NCBI RefSeq assembly: GCF_038396765.1
Contig: NZ_CP150096.1
Span: forward strand, 2,401,001 to 2,465,000
Direction of reading: 5' to 3'
From: Chitinophaga caseinilytica
GTDB taxonomy: Bacteria; Bacteroidota; Bacteroidia; Chitinophagales; Chitinophagaceae
DNA length: 64,000 nucleotides
Below the pieces are notes generated by a model. That model ran no database searches. It was given only the letters and a program-made list of their open reading frames with translations, and was not told where the DNA came from. The number at the start of each line of letters is the position of its first letter. Within the stretch, counting starts at the first letter, position 1. The position numbers and the translations under genes are program-made. This document shows, piece by piece, positions 9,495-19,041 of this stretch.

Positions 9495-12400
9495 TTAGAA
9501 GGTGACTTTCACGTTTACGCCGAGGTTGCGTTGGCTGGGGAGGCCGAAATAATCGTACCCCTGGAACTGGTTCGTCGTAAACGCCGTGATTTCCGGATCG
9601 TACGGCGCTTTTTTGTGGATCAGCCAGAGATTGCGCCCCACCAGCGAAACCTGCAGCTGCCGCACCTTGTTGCCCAGTGCCTTCGCGGGAATGCTGTACC
9701 CGAGGGAAAGCTCGCGCAGGCGAACGTTCGTGGCGCTGTAGGTGTACAGTGCCAGCGCGGAAGAAGTGGCGCCGGTAATGCTCTGGTAGTAATCCTTCGC
9801 CGGAACGGTTTTGTCGCCCACTTTCACGCCGCCGTTATCGCGGGCTTCGGCGGTACGTTGCGACACCCCGAAATTATCCATGATCGCTTCCGTCGTAGAC
9901 ACCACTTCGCCACCGATGCGCGCGTCTACCAGGAACGACAATTGGAACTGTTTCCAGTTGAAGCTGTTGTTCCAGCCCATAAGGTAGCGCGGATTGGCAT
10001 TCCCCACTTTCTTGTAATCACCGATCTCGGGCACGCCCTTGTTGTTCAGCGCAACACTGCCGTCTGCCGTGCGTTTCACGTCTTTGGCGTAAATATCGCC
10101 GTAGCTGCCGCCCTTGCGGACGATGAGCCGGTACCCTGCGAAGTCGGACACCACAAATTCTTCCTGCGTTCTCCTCGTGCCGGTAAACGGATCGGAATAA
10201 TCCATCATTTCCACCACTTTATTCCTATTCAATCCGTAGTTGAGGGTAGACGTCCACTGCACCTGGCCGATCTTCCCGTTATATCCCAAACTCGCTTCGA
10301 TACCGCGGTTTTCGATGTTGCCGGCATTCACGTAATAGGCGTTATATCCCACCGACGGCGAAACTTCCACTTTGAAATACTGATGCAGCGTGGAGGATTT
10401 GTAATAAGTAAGGTTGAAGGAAAGTTTATCGTTCAGGAACCGCGAATCCAGGCCCACTTCGAAAGAGCGGGTGCGCTCTGGCTGCATTTCAGAGAAAGGT
10501 TTGGCGTGGATGGCCTGGATGGAGCCGCCATTGGTCAGCGTAATGGTAGGCATGGAAATGTAGATGGGGATGGAGTTGGCCACTTCACTGTAAGACGCCC
10601 GCAGCTTCGCGAAGGATATGGCTTCTGGGAATTTCACCATTTCGCTCAGCACGGCCGACAGGCCCACGGAGGGATAGAAGTACGAAGGGTTTTTCGTGAA
10701 CGCCAGGGCCGATGACCATTCGTTCCTCGCCGTCACGTCTACATACAGCATATCGCGGAAACCGAGTTGTGCGGTACCGAACACCGCCTGCGTTTGCAGC
10801 CGGTCGTTTTTCTCGAACGGCGCGAAACGTGTAAAATCGATATTGGCGAAGGAAAAGAAGTTGGCGAATTGCAGGAGATATCCGTTCCCCCAACCCGTGG
10901 TGTTATCCACAACATCCTGGATACTGCTGCCCACGTTGGCTTGCAGCGAGAACTGCCCGAACCGCTGTTGCGCCGTGAACATGATGTCTGCATAGGTCTG
11001 CCGGATGGAAGTGCGCGTTTTGTCGTACCGGCCATTGTCGCCGGCGAGGAACTTGGGGGTAGACGCATAGCTGCGCGCTTCATACACATCGTTGGTCCTG
11101 TCCTGCTTCGCGCGGCCGGTCACGCTGAGCCAGGGCGTGATCGTGTATTTGGCGGCCACGGAGCCGATGAAGCGGTTGCGCTGCAGCGAGTTGGTGTTGC
11201 GGTTCACCACCCAGAAAGGGTTTTGGAGCATCATGCCAGGGTCGGAATACGGCCAGCGTTGGGTGCTGAAGTTGCGGTTGACGTCGTACTGTTCGAACTG
11301 GCGGAAACTGTTGAAGTCGTGCGCCCGGGGGAACAGGTAAACGCCTACCAGCGGATTGTAATATTGTCCCTGAACAGGCACATTGTCCTGCTCCATGTTC
11401 ACATATTGCGCGTTTACGTCGATGCTCAGGCGATCGTTGAGGAGGCTGGTGGTGTTGCGGGCGTTGAAGTTGTAGCGCGCGTAGCTGTTTTTGGGAACGA
11501 TGCCGTTGGCGTTCACCGCGGCGGCGGAGAAATAGTTCTGGCTGTGGTCGTTACCGGCGGAAACGTTGACGGCGTGCGTATAGGCGTCCCCGGTTTGGAA
11601 GAAGCTTTTGTTATCCGCGTTGGCGGCCTGTTTGTCGCCCCAGCTGTAAAACGATCCCGTGGTGGGCGTGGCGCCGTAGCTGCTCTGGAAGTCCGGGAGC
11701 AGGAGGGGTTTGCTGTAATTGGCGTTGAAGGAATAGTTGACGGAGGGTTTGCCCGACCGTCCTTTTTTGGTGGTGAGCAAGATCACGCCGTTGGCGGCCT
11801 GGCTGCCGTAAAGCGCGGCAGACGATGCGCCGGTGAGGGCGGTAACGCTTTCTATATCGTCAGGGTTGATGTTGGCGATGCCATCGCTGCCGCCGGGAAC
11901 GGAGAATCCGTCGGTTTTTTGTTGGGTAAAGAGGTCAGGTAAGGGGATGCCGTCTACCACGAACAGCGCGTTGTTGTTGCCATAAATCGATTTGTTGCCG
12001 CGCATCACCACTTTGGTGGCGCCTCCCGGGCCGGAGGAGCTATTGCTCACGGCCATGCCGGCCACTTTGCCGGCGAGGGTGTTGACGAGGCTGGGATCTT
12101 TGACGTTGTTGAGCTCGGCGCCGGAAACGGTCTGAACGTTGTAGGTAACGCTGCGGGCCTGTTTCCTGATCCCCAGGGCCGTAACCACCACCAGCTCTTT
12201 CAGTTTGTTCACGGCGGGTTTGAGGACGATGGCGATGTTGAAGGCGTCGTTGCCGGTTTGCACGGCGGTGTCGAGGGTTTCGTAGCCGATGAAGCTCACG
12301 CGCAGGGTGTGCTGGCCGGCGGGAACGTCGGCGAAGCGGAAGCGGCCCTGTGCATCGGTGACGGTCCCTTTGCGGAGGTCGCGCAGTTCTACGGAAGCGC

Positions 12401-12836
12401 CCGGGATGGGGGCGCCGGCGTCGTCGGTCACGGAACCGGTCATGATAGCGGCCACGGGAGCGGCTGCTGCGGCAGACTTCTCACGGATGACGATGATGTT
12501 GTTATTGATCACGAAGGTGAGGTTATGGCCCTGGAGGCATTTTTCCAGGACTTCGGCCACGGAGGCGTTCTGCACGTCGATAGACACGGGGGCCGCGCTG
12601 CGGATGAGTTTCATATCGTACAGCAGGGAATAGCCGCTCTGCTTCTGTATCTCACTGAATATCCGTCCCAGCGGCGCGTTCTTGCGGCTGAGGGTGATGG
12701 TCTGGGAGAAGCCGGCGGCGCTTACATGCAAGGCTGCGGCAAGCATCAAAATGGCCGTTAATTTCATAACGAGTAATAATTTAGCGGGCAATAGCCGAAA
12801 ACGTGGCATGGCTTTGCCGGACACAAGTAGTTTCAT
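9495..12836 (-). CDS. STN-domain SusC family TonB-linked outer-membrane receptor
   Basis: A 1113-residue TonB-dependent transducer/transporter. ATG 12836 is chosen; further upstream codons would add a short non-signal stretch. After the signal peptide (KLTAILMLAAALHVSAAGFSQ) comes an STN domain (residues about 55-115, IFSEIQKQSGYSLLYD ... IIVIREK), which in this family contacts a FecR anti-sigma factor in the periplasm. A carboxypeptidase-regulatory-like domain follows (SVTDDAGAPIPGASVELRD), then the plug (NINPDDIESVTALTGASSAALYG) and barrel, ending VKVTF. FecR and an ECF sigma factor lie directly upstream, so ligand binding probably triggers transcription of this same locus. Confidence 0.95.
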   Translation of the reverse strand: MKLLVSGKAMPRFRLLPAKLLLVMKLTAILMLAAALHVSAAGFSQTITLSRKNAPLGRIFSEIQKQSGYSLLYDMKLIRSAAPVSIDVQNASVAEVLEKCLQGHNLTFVINNNIIVIREKSAAAAAPVAAIMTGSVTDDAGAPIPGASVELRDLRKGTVTDAQGRFRFADVPAGQHTLRVSFIGYETLDTAVQTGNDAFNIAIVLKPAVNKLKELVVVTALGIRKQARSVTYNVQTVSGAELNNVKDPSLVNTLAGKVAGMAVSNSSSGPGGATKVVMRGNKSIYGNNNALFVVDGIPLPDLFTQQKTDGFSVPGGSDGIANINPDDIESVTALTGASSAALYGSQAANGVILLTTKKGRSGKPSVNYSFNANYSKPLLLPDFQSSYGATPTTGSFYSWGDKQAANADNKSFFQTGDAYTHAVNVSAGNDHSQNYFSAAAVNANGIVPKNSYARYNFNARNTTSLLNDRLSIDVNAQYVNMEQDNVPVQGQYYNPLVGVYLFPRAHDFNSFRQFEQYDVNRNFSTQRWPYSDPGMMLQNPFWVVNRNTNSLQRNRFIGSVAAKYTITPWLSVTGRAKQDRTNDVYEARSYASTPKFLAGDNGRYDKTRTSIRQTYADIMFTAQQRFGQFSLQANVGSSIQDVVDNTTGWGNGYLLQFANFFSFANIDFTRFAPFEKNDRLQTQAVFGTAQLGFRDMLYVDVTARNEWSSALAFTKNPSYFYPSVGLSAVLSEMVKFPEAISFAKLRASYSEVANSIPIYISMPTITLTNGGSIQAIHAKPFSEMQPERTRSFEVGLDSRFLNDKLSFNLTYYKSSTLHQYFKVEVSPSVGYNAYYVNAGNIENRGIEASLGYNGKIGQVQWTSTLNYGLNRNKVVEMMDYSDPFTGTRRTQEEFVVSDFAGYRLIVRKGGSYGDIYAKDVKRTADGSVALNNKGVPEIGDYKKVGNANPRYLMGWNNSFNWKQFQLSFLVDARIGGEVVSTTEAIMDNFGVSQRTAEARDNGGVKVGDKTVPAKDYYQSITGATSSALALYTYSATNVRLRELSLGYSIPAKALGNKVRQLQVSLVGRNLWLIHKKAPYDPEITAFTTNQFQGYDYFGLPSQRNLGVNVKVTF

Positions 12837-13075
12837 ACTTTTGTACAGTTTGGGTTTGGTGATGTAAATAGTGTTTAAGCGCGCTTTTCCGGCCAACCCG
12901 AACAATCCCGCCGGGAGTGTTGACGCACTCCTGGCTTTGTTTACGGGCTAACCGAACTGATTAGCTGGTCGTTTTCATGTTTCGATTTTGGTTTGATGTT
13001 CGTTCTGAATGTCTGGATACCTCAAGTTATGTTGACTTTGTTATATTGATTTGATAGTCAGGTTGTAAGCATGAA

Positions 13076-14305
13076 TTACGGCGCCACTTCGAGCGTCCGT
13101 CCCGTTATTTTGCAGTTGACGCCGCTGCTGCGGAGGGCTTCCACCATGGCCTCGAGCGAAACGTTCCGCGAGATCCGTCCGGCAAATTCCTTCTCCGGCA
13201 CTTCTCCTTTCCATACCACTTCCACATCGTACCACCGCCCGATCTGGCGCAGCAGCACGGGCAGCGTGGCGCCTTCGAACTGGAAATACCCGTTCTTCCA
13301 GGCGAGTACCTGCTCCAGGTCTGCCGGCGAAACGGCGATTTTCCCTTCCTGACCGATGCGCGCTTCCTGCCCCGGCGCCAATTTCACCGCATCGTCTTTC
13401 CTCCGCACGCGTACCGACCCTTCCAACAAGGCCGCCCGGGCCTGGGATTCTTCGGGATAGGCATTAATATTGAATTTCGTGCCCAACACCTCCACCCGTA
13501 CGTCTTTCACCGCTACCTTGAACGGCTTCTCCACATCGGCGGCCACTTCAAAATACCCTTCCCCTGTAAGCTCCACCAGGCGCTCGTTCCCTGTAAAAGC
13601 TGAAGGGAACCGCAGCGATGATGCGGCATTCATCCATACCACCGTTCCATCCGGCAGCTGCACCTGGTATTGCCCGCCCTTGGGCGTGGAAATAGTGTTG
13701 AATACAGGCGCTCCGCCATCTGCCTGCGGGTCGTACACGATCCGCCCGCCCTGCAGCTTCACGATCTTCGTATTGCCTTGCTGGGAAAGGGCGCCGGCAT
13801 CGGCGTCGTCGAGGGTGATGATGGAACCGTCGCCCAAGGTGAGCGTGGCTTTGTTGCCCCCCGGCTGCGGGCCGGAATGCAGGACAACGTGGTTTTTGCC
13901 GGGTTGGGGTGTGGCCTGGAACAACCAGTAACTTCCGCCGGCCAGCAGCAACACGGCTGCGGCTGCGGCGATCTTCCGCCAGGTGGGGCGCAGGCGGTGC
14001 GCAGGTACAGGTTCGGTGGGTTCAAACGGGCGATGAAAGGCCGCTCTTCCGGTCAGTTTTTGCCAGAATGTACGCTCGGGCACCGGCTCCCGCAGTTCCA
14101 GCTTCCGCCGGAAATCCGCCACGGAGGCGGATGTTGGCATAGGGTACGATTTGAGGGCGTCCGGAACGCCGGCTGCGTCGAGCAGGGCGTGGAACTCGTG
14201 GGGTGGGGCCGTTTCCAGCCAGGCGAACAATGATCGTTCCTCCTCCGGCGTCAGCGTGCCGGCGGCATATTTTTCCAGGCTGGAGATGATAGCTTCCCTT
14301 GTCAT
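13076..14305 (-). CDS. FecR family anti-sigma factor
   Basis: A 409-residue inner-membrane regulator. A cytoplasmic N-terminal domain (EKYAAGTLTPEEERSLFAWL) is followed by one membrane segment near residue 110 (KIAAAAAVLLLAGGSYWLF), a periplasmic FecR domain (TISTPKGGQYQVQLPDGTVVWMNAASSLRFP, ELTGEGYFEVA, VLGTKFNINAYPEESQARAALLEGSV) and a C-terminal secretin/STN-binding-like domain (DUF4974 type; RQIGRWYDVEVVWKG). It would hold the ECF sigma factor encoded 54 bases upstream until the STN-SusC signals. Gene order sigma-FecR-SusC-SusD is the standard one. A 239-base gap separates it from susC, in which I find no clear promoter box. Confidence 0.93.
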   Translation of the reverse strand: MTREAIISSLEKYAAGTLTPEEERSLFAWLETAPPHEFHALLDAAGVPDALKSYPMPTSASVADFRRKLELREPVPERTFWQKLTGRAAFHRPFEPTEPVPAHRLRPTWRKIAAAAAVLLLAGGSYWLFQATPQPGKNHVVLHSGPQPGGNKATLTLGDGSIITLDDADAGALSQQGNTKIVKLQGGRIVYDPQADGGAPVFNTISTPKGGQYQVQLPDGTVVWMNAASSLRFPSAFTGNERLVELTGEGYFEVAADVEKPFKVAVKDVRVEVLGTKFNINAYPEESQARAALLEGSVRVRRKDDAVKLAPGQEARIGQEGKIAVSPADLEQVLAWKNGYFQFEGATLPVLLRQIGRWYDVEVVWKGEVPEKEFAGRISRNVSLEAMVEALRSSGVNCKITGRTLEVAP

Positions 14306-14358
14306 GCGCTAAAGACGAACGACCGGAAAAAAAGGACACCCCGTTCACCAAAAATTTT

Positions 14359-14975
14359 TTATCGGGAAAGAAAAATCAGCGCCAGCATCCCTGCCGTCCA
14401 CTCCGCATGTTGCCGCAGGTATGCTTTCACCTGTGTGGTGGCCAGGCCCAGGTGCTTTTTGACGGCCGACCGGGAAATGCCCAGCGTGGCGGCGATCTCG
14501 TCCAGCGAAAGGCCGCCGTCGGTGCTCAGGAGAAACACTTCGCGCCGGCGCTCCGGCAGCTGTGTGATGGCCTCGCGGGCCAGGCGGTGATATTCGCGGT
14601 AGGCAACGGCAGACTCGGTAGGGCTATCCAGCGGAAGGTCTTTCTGCTGAAGGTTGTGGATCACCTTCATGCCGGTTTTGTTCCTGCGGAGGAGGTCGGT
14701 CATTCGGTTTTTCGCCATCCGGAAAAGGTAATCTTCCAGCGAGCGCACGGTGCCGAGGCTTTCGCGGCGGTCCCAGACTTTGAGGAACACGTCCTGCACG
14801 ATCTCTTCGGTGTCTTCGTGTTGGCGGGTGATGAAAAAAGGAAGCGGTAAAGGCGTGGGTAAAAATGAACGTACAGTTGGGTAAACGCATCCATATCCCC
14901 GGCAGTGGCCAGTTGCAGCAAAGTGCGCTCATCGCCGGGAGAAAGGTGTTCACTGTCGGTACGTCCGGATAACAT
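14359..14975 (-). CDS. ECF-type RNA polymerase sigma-70 factor, frameshifted
   Basis: The N-terminal frame, from ATG 14975, reads the sigma region 2 start (DERTLLQLATAGDMDAFTQLYVHFYPRLYRFLF); the downstream frame carries the rest of region 2 (DVFLKVWDRRESL, SLEDYLFRMAKNRMTDLLRR) and region 4 (LPERRREVFLLSTDGGLSLDEIAATLGISRSAVKKHL). The two join at an A-run at 14834-14839 (six T on the coding strand); one more T gives FLFFITRQHEDTEEIVQDVF and a normal protein of about 206 residues. This is the FecI-like sigma expected with the adjacent FecR. As written the product would lack region 4 and could not direct promoter recognition; a single-base sequencing error is the simplest explanation. Confidence 0.88.
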
Positions 14976-15019
14976 GGAAAGTAGTCTGATGATGCCGAAA
15001 GGTAGTAATAATTTGGAAA

Positions 15020-15838
15020 CTACTCATACCCGCCCCGCATGCCCAGCAGCCGGTCGAAAATGGCTTTGGCGACGGGGCCGGGCCGGCCGCTTCCGATGGG
15101 GAGGCCGTCGATATGGGTGACCGGCGTCACGATTTTGGTGGTGCTGGTGATGAAGGCTTCGCGGGCGGTGGAAAGGGCGGAAAGGGGGAGATGGGCGGCC
15201 TGTGGACGGAGGTCTTCCATCCCCAGGATCATTTTCCGGGTTACGCCTTTGAGGATACGGTCTGCCGGGGTGACGAGCGTCCCGTTTTCGGTAACGGCCC
15301 AGAAATTGGCGCGGGGGCATTCGCGGACGGCGCCGTTTTGATGGTACAGCACATCGTCGGCTTCGTGCTCGCGGATGAAGGGTTGCAGGTATATCGCCTG
15401 GAGGTAATCGATGGTTTTGACTTCGGGGAGCTGGCGCTGGAAGTCGTGCGTCACGAGCTTGATGCCTTTGTCGAAACTGGCGGGGTCGTAGTGATAGGGG
15501 GCCAGCGTAATGAGCAGGTTCGGAGCAGCCAGCGTGTACCCGTTTTCAGAATAGCCGCCCGTCAATGTGATGCGTATCCCTGCATTCGGCGCGCCGTTGA
15601 TCTCGATCAGCTCTGCCAGCAAGTGTTTCAGCCGTTCACGGTCCACTTCCGGCGAAAGCCGCATCACCGACGCGGAATGATAGAACCGGTCGAGATGGTC
15701 TTCGAGGAACACCGGTTGCCCGGCCCTTGTGCGGAAGTAATCGAAAATGCCGTACCCGCGCTGGATGGAGAGGTCGGAAATCAGGACTTTCGCTTCGCTT
15801 TCCGGCACAATGGCGCCGTTAATGATGGCATAGCTCAT
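15020..15838 (-). CDS. class IV PLP-dependent aminotransferase (BCAT / D-amino acid transaminase / ADC lyase fold)
   Basis: A 272-residue fold type IV PLP enzyme. Family signs are the N-terminal RGYGIFDYFRT, the PLP lysine in VKTIDYL (K141), the region following GAVRECPRANFWAV and ILKGVTRKMIL, and the C-terminal FITSTTKIVTPVTHIDG phosphate-binding stretch. Members include branched-chain aminotransferase, D-amino acid transaminase and aminodeoxychorismate lyase; the sequence alone does not decide between them, and the length of about 272 fits the last two better than BCAT. Its start codon overlaps the stop of the upstream peptidase gene (ATGA), so they are translationally coupled; processing of D-amino acids released by that peptidase is a possible, unproven link. 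Confidence 0.85.
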   Translation of the reverse strand: MSYAIINGAIVPESEAKVLISDLSIQRGYGIFDYFRTRAGQPVFLEDHLDRFYHSASVMRLSPEVDRERLKHLLAELIEINGAPNAGIRITLTGGYSENGYTLAAPNLLITLAPYHYDPASFDKGIKLVTHDFQRQLPEVKTIDYLQAIYLQPFIREHEADDVLYHQNGAVRECPRANFWAVTENGTLVTPADRILKGVTRKMILGMEDLRPQAAHLPLSALSTAREAFITSTTKIVTPVTHIDGLPIGSGRPGPVAKAIFDRLLGMRGGYE

Positions 15839-16968
15839 GGCTGCAGGCGGTTAAATTTTTGGAGAATGGGTAAAACCTGGGTCAAAGGTAATGCTTCCAC
15901 CGAATTGCCGTTCCGGCCTTTCATGCCGCCGGCCATGAACAGCGAATTGATGATCGCTTCTTCGGTGGCTTCAATCGCGGCCATGAACAGGGGCGACATG
16001 CTATCGTTTTGCAGCAACGTCACCGTTTGCGTGGCGGAATTGCCGCTGTGGGGGATGCGGAGCCCTTCGGCCGTGGAGAATGCGATCACATAATCGCCGC
16101 TCCCGTTCGAGGCGATGCCGCCCGTTTTGCCCAGGCCCAGCATGGCCCTTTGCGCCAGCCGCATGAGGTTCCGGTGATCGATGGGCGCATCCGTAGCCAC
16201 TACGATCATGCACGACCCGTCTACGTTATTCAATAACCGGTCGCTGAAATCGAACTTCCCGAGCACTTTGCCAACCGGCGCCCCGTCGATTTCCAGTACG
16301 CCGCCGAAATTGGACTGTACGATCACGCCCACTGTATATCCGCCCAAACTGGCCGGCAGCTTGCGCGAGGCGGTGCCGATGCCGCCCTTGAACCCGAAGC
16401 AGATCGTTCCCGTTCCCGCACCCACATTGCCTTCTTTCACCTTTCCGGAAGCAGCGGTTTTTACGGCCGCTTCCACATCGGTTACCGACACATGCCGGCC
16501 GCGGATATCGTTGAGGTAACCATCGTTCGTTTCGCCTACCACGGCATTGACGGAGCGGAGGTTTTCATTCCCTTTCTCTGCCATGGCCAAACCCGCAACG
16601 GCCTGCATGGCGATCGGCACGCTGAGGGTGTTGGTGAGCACGATGGGCGTTTCGATATTGCCGAGCTCGTTTACCTGCGTGATGCCGGCCAGTTTCCCGA
16701 AACCATTGCCCACAAAGATCGCAGCGGGGATTTTCTGCTGGAAGAGGTTCCCTTCCGCCGGAACGATGGCCGTTACGCCGGTGCGGATAGAATCGCCTTT
16801 GATCAAAGTGGTGTGCCCCACTTTCACGCCGCGAACGTCGGTGATGGCGTTGAGCGCGCCGGGCTGCATGACGCCGATACGGATACCGAATTCCCGCGCG
16901 CGTTTGCGCTCCTGCGCCGCCAGCGCACCGGGCAGCAATAAGGCGATAATGAACCAACTTTTGAACAT
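15835..16968 (-). CDS. P1/DmpA family self-processing aminopeptidase
   Basis: A 377-residue secreted peptidase (signal peptide MFKSWFIIALLLPGALAAQ, start ATG 16968). The family is an Ntn-type hydrolase that cuts itself before a serine to expose the nucleophile; here the site is Gly251-Ser252 in NNVDGSCMIVVATDAPI, with the conserved TDAP after it. Other conserved stretches are ITDVRGVKVGH near the N-terminus, VGAGTGTICFGFKGGIGTASR and GGVLEIDGAPVG. Known members release N-terminal L- or D-residues or beta-alanyl groups from short peptides. It forms a two-gene operon with the aminotransferase through an ATGA overlap and lies 99 bases after the hexosaminidase gene, probably as a separate unit. 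Confidence 0.9.
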   Translation of the reverse strand: MFKSWFIIALLLPGALAAQERKRAREFGIRIGVMQPGALNAITDVRGVKVGHTTLIKGDSIRTGVTAIVPAEGNLFQQKIPAAIFVGNGFGKLAGITQVNELGNIETPIVLTNTLSVPIAMQAVAGLAMAEKGNENLRSVNAVVGETNDGYLNDIRGRHVSVTDVEAAVKTAASGKVKEGNVGAGTGTICFGFKGGIGTASRKLPASLGGYTVGVIVQSNFGGVLEIDGAPVGKVLGKFDFSDRLLNNVDGSCMIVVATDAPIDHRNLMRLAQRAMLGLGKTGGIASNGSGDYVIAFSTAEGLRIPHSGNSATQTVTLLQNDSMSPLFMAAIEATEEAIINSLFMAGGMKGRNGNSVEALPLTQVLPILQKFNRLQP

Positions 16969-17067
16969 GCTGCAATGATAATGATTTCGCAGGAAAGGCC
17001 ACCGCTTTAAACGGCAGCGCCCCCGTTTCCGGAGGCGCACTCATTTATCGATCGAAATCGGAAAGCG

Positions 17068-19038
17068 TTAATTGCGGCAGGGAACGAATGTGAACATCCA
17101 TTTTACCGGGTTTTGCCAGTCGCGCCCTTTGAACGTGGTGACGGGCGCTTTCACTTCCACGATGTTCCAACCCTTCTTCAGCCGCACTTTCGTGGGCGTG
17201 CGGTAAGCGTACCCTTCGTTTGTATAGGGTGTTTCCAGGGTGATGGTTTTGCCGGCACTTTCCCATACGGGTGGCGGGATGAGCTCACCGTTTACACGGA
17301 TGCTGCTGCCCCGGTTGTCCCACTTACCGGCCGTGGGCGGTAAAGACGCGTGGGAGCGGGAGAAGTCGTGGAACCCGATCCAGCAGTCGGTTTCGCCGTT
17401 ACGATCGCTCCAGATGCGGGTGGAGGCGTAGTATGTGGTATTTTCAGCGGGGGAAGACAGGACGCCCTGCAGCTCGGGCCACCACCAATGGCGGAGGATG
17501 ATCGTGCCGCCGGTCGCCGTTTGCGATGGCCTGACGCCGGTGGTGTCGAACTCCCGGCCGGGGTCGCCGTTGTTGGGGAACGGCCCGTACAACTGCCACT
17601 GCTGGGCGCTTTGCGGGAAATACCCGAACGGCATTCCTTTGAAGTATTTCTGCTTATGGTCCATGAGCCGGATTTCGAACGTCGCGAAATCCGCGGCGAT
17701 TTCCGGGCCTATGGCGACTTTGATGCCCGGCGTGCCGCCGCCCCTCCAGGTGCGCTCGGCGAAGGTCAGGAGCGCAGGATAGGCGGGGTTCATGATCATG
17801 ACGTCTTCTTCTTTGGCCACGTTCCTGTCGTGCCAGAGGCACAGCGTGGCGCCCAGTTCGGAGGCATTTCCCACGGCGGAATTGCAGAGCTGCCGCTGGA
17901 AGATGCTGGTCACGCTTTCCAGCGGGTCCATGTGATTGATGTACAGCTGGCGGGAATCGATGTATTTTACAGACCCGTCGCCCGATTCGATTTTCCCTTC
18001 CGACCACAATTGCCGGATCACGCTTTCCGGGAAATTGCCGCCAGGCATCCAGCCGATCACTTTCGTGCCGTAACTTTCCACCAGCTTCGTCATGTCCGGC
18101 AAAAAGTTTTTGTTCGTGATCTTCACTTCATCCGCCCCGATGTGCAGGTACGGCAATTTGTATGCTTCACAGAAATCCCGGACGATCTGTTGAATGATCG
18201 CCATTCCCGAATCGCTTTGCATATCGTGCCCCATCGCGCGCCGGAAAGCGGCGCTGTGGCCCGGCATATCGATTTCGGGTACCAGTTCGATGTGGCGCAG
18301 TTTGCAGTATTCGATCAGTTCGTGTAAATCTTTTTCGGAATAAAATTTCCCCTTTTGCCGGATCATATTTTTCGCGTCGGTGAGTTGCGGGTACCGTTTG
18401 AAGTGCAACCGCCAGGCCACGTCTTCCGTGAAATGGAAATGGAACACGTTCATTTTGTACCGGCTCATGACGTCGATCTGTTGCTTGAGCAGCGCCATGG
18501 GTTGATAGTTGCGGCCTACGTCCACCATGTACGACCGCCAGGAAAAGGCCGGCCAGTCGCGGATCGAGCAACCCTGAACGGATTTTCCGGTCATCAGCTG
18601 TTGGAGCGTCTGAATAGCGTAGTACATGCCTTTTTCGGTGCCGGCGGTCAGCGTGATCTTTTTTTCGCTCACCTCCACCGAATAGGCTTCGTCTTCATGG
18701 ACAGGCGCTTTCACGGCGGATTTTACCAGCTCGATGTACGGCCCGTTTTTGGGTTGCTCCAATCTGACCCTCACCGTGCCTGCACCCGCGTTGAAGATCG
18801 TTGTCTGCAATAGGTTGGCATACCGGAGCATCGTGCGGTCGGTGTAAAGTATCGCGCGGCATTTCCGCAGATCGAAACTTTCGTTGCGCCACTGCAGTTC
18901 CGCGGGTTCCGGCAGGAGCGAGGGTTTCGCGTTTTCGTTGTTCGTGATATGCGGCGGGACGGCCAGCGCCACCGCGCCCGGGCCCAAAAGGCAAGCCAGG
19001 AGCCACACGGAGAGGAAACGGTTCAATCGGGTTTTCAT
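17068..19038 (-). CDS. GH20 beta-N-acetylhexosaminidase
   Basis: A 656-residue exported glycosidase that removes terminal GlcNAc or GalNAc from glycans. After the signal peptide there is an N-terminal GH20b domain (LLPEPAELQWRNESFDLR ... GTEKGMYYAIQTLQQLM) and the catalytic TIM barrel from about residue 160: DVGRNYQPMALLKQQID, MNVFHFHFTEDVAWRL, ELVPEIDMPGHSAAFRRA and HIGADEV, with the substrate-assisted pair Asp303-Glu304. A C-terminal beta domain (residues about 500-656) looks like a carbohydrate-binding or jelly-roll module. It starts three bases after the sialidase stop codon and is the last gene of the sialic-acid operon, fitting a role in removing the sugar exposed once sialic acid and galactose are gone. 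Confidence 0.93.
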   Translation of the reverse strand: MKTRLNRFLSVWLLACLLGPGAVALAVPPHITNNENAKPSLLPEPAELQWRNESFDLRKCRAILYTDRTMLRYANLLQTTIFNAGAGTVRVRLEQPKNGPYIELVKSAVKAPVHEDEAYSVEVSEKKITLTAGTEKGMYYAIQTLQQLMTGKSVQGCSIRDWPAFSWRSYMVDVGRNYQPMALLKQQIDVMSRYKMNVFHFHFTEDVAWRLHFKRYPQLTDAKNMIRQKGKFYSEKDLHELIEYCKLRHIELVPEIDMPGHSAAFRRAMGHDMQSDSGMAIIQQIVRDFCEAYKLPYLHIGADEVKITNKNFLPDMTKLVESYGTKVIGWMPGGNFPESVIRQLWSEGKIESGDGSVKYIDSRQLYINHMDPLESVTSIFQRQLCNSAVGNASELGATLCLWHDRNVAKEEDVMIMNPAYPALLTFAERTWRGGGTPGIKVAIGPEIAADFATFEIRLMDHKQKYFKGMPFGYFPQSAQQWQLYGPFPNNGDPGREFDTTGVRPSQTATGGTIILRHWWWPELQGVLSSPAENTTYYASTRIWSDRNGETDCWIGFHDFSRSHASLPPTAGKWDNRGSSIRVNGELIPPPVWESAGKTITLETPYTNEGYAYRTPTKVRLKKGWNIVEVKAPVTTFKGRDWQNPVKWMFTFVPCRN

Positions 19039-19041
19039 GGA

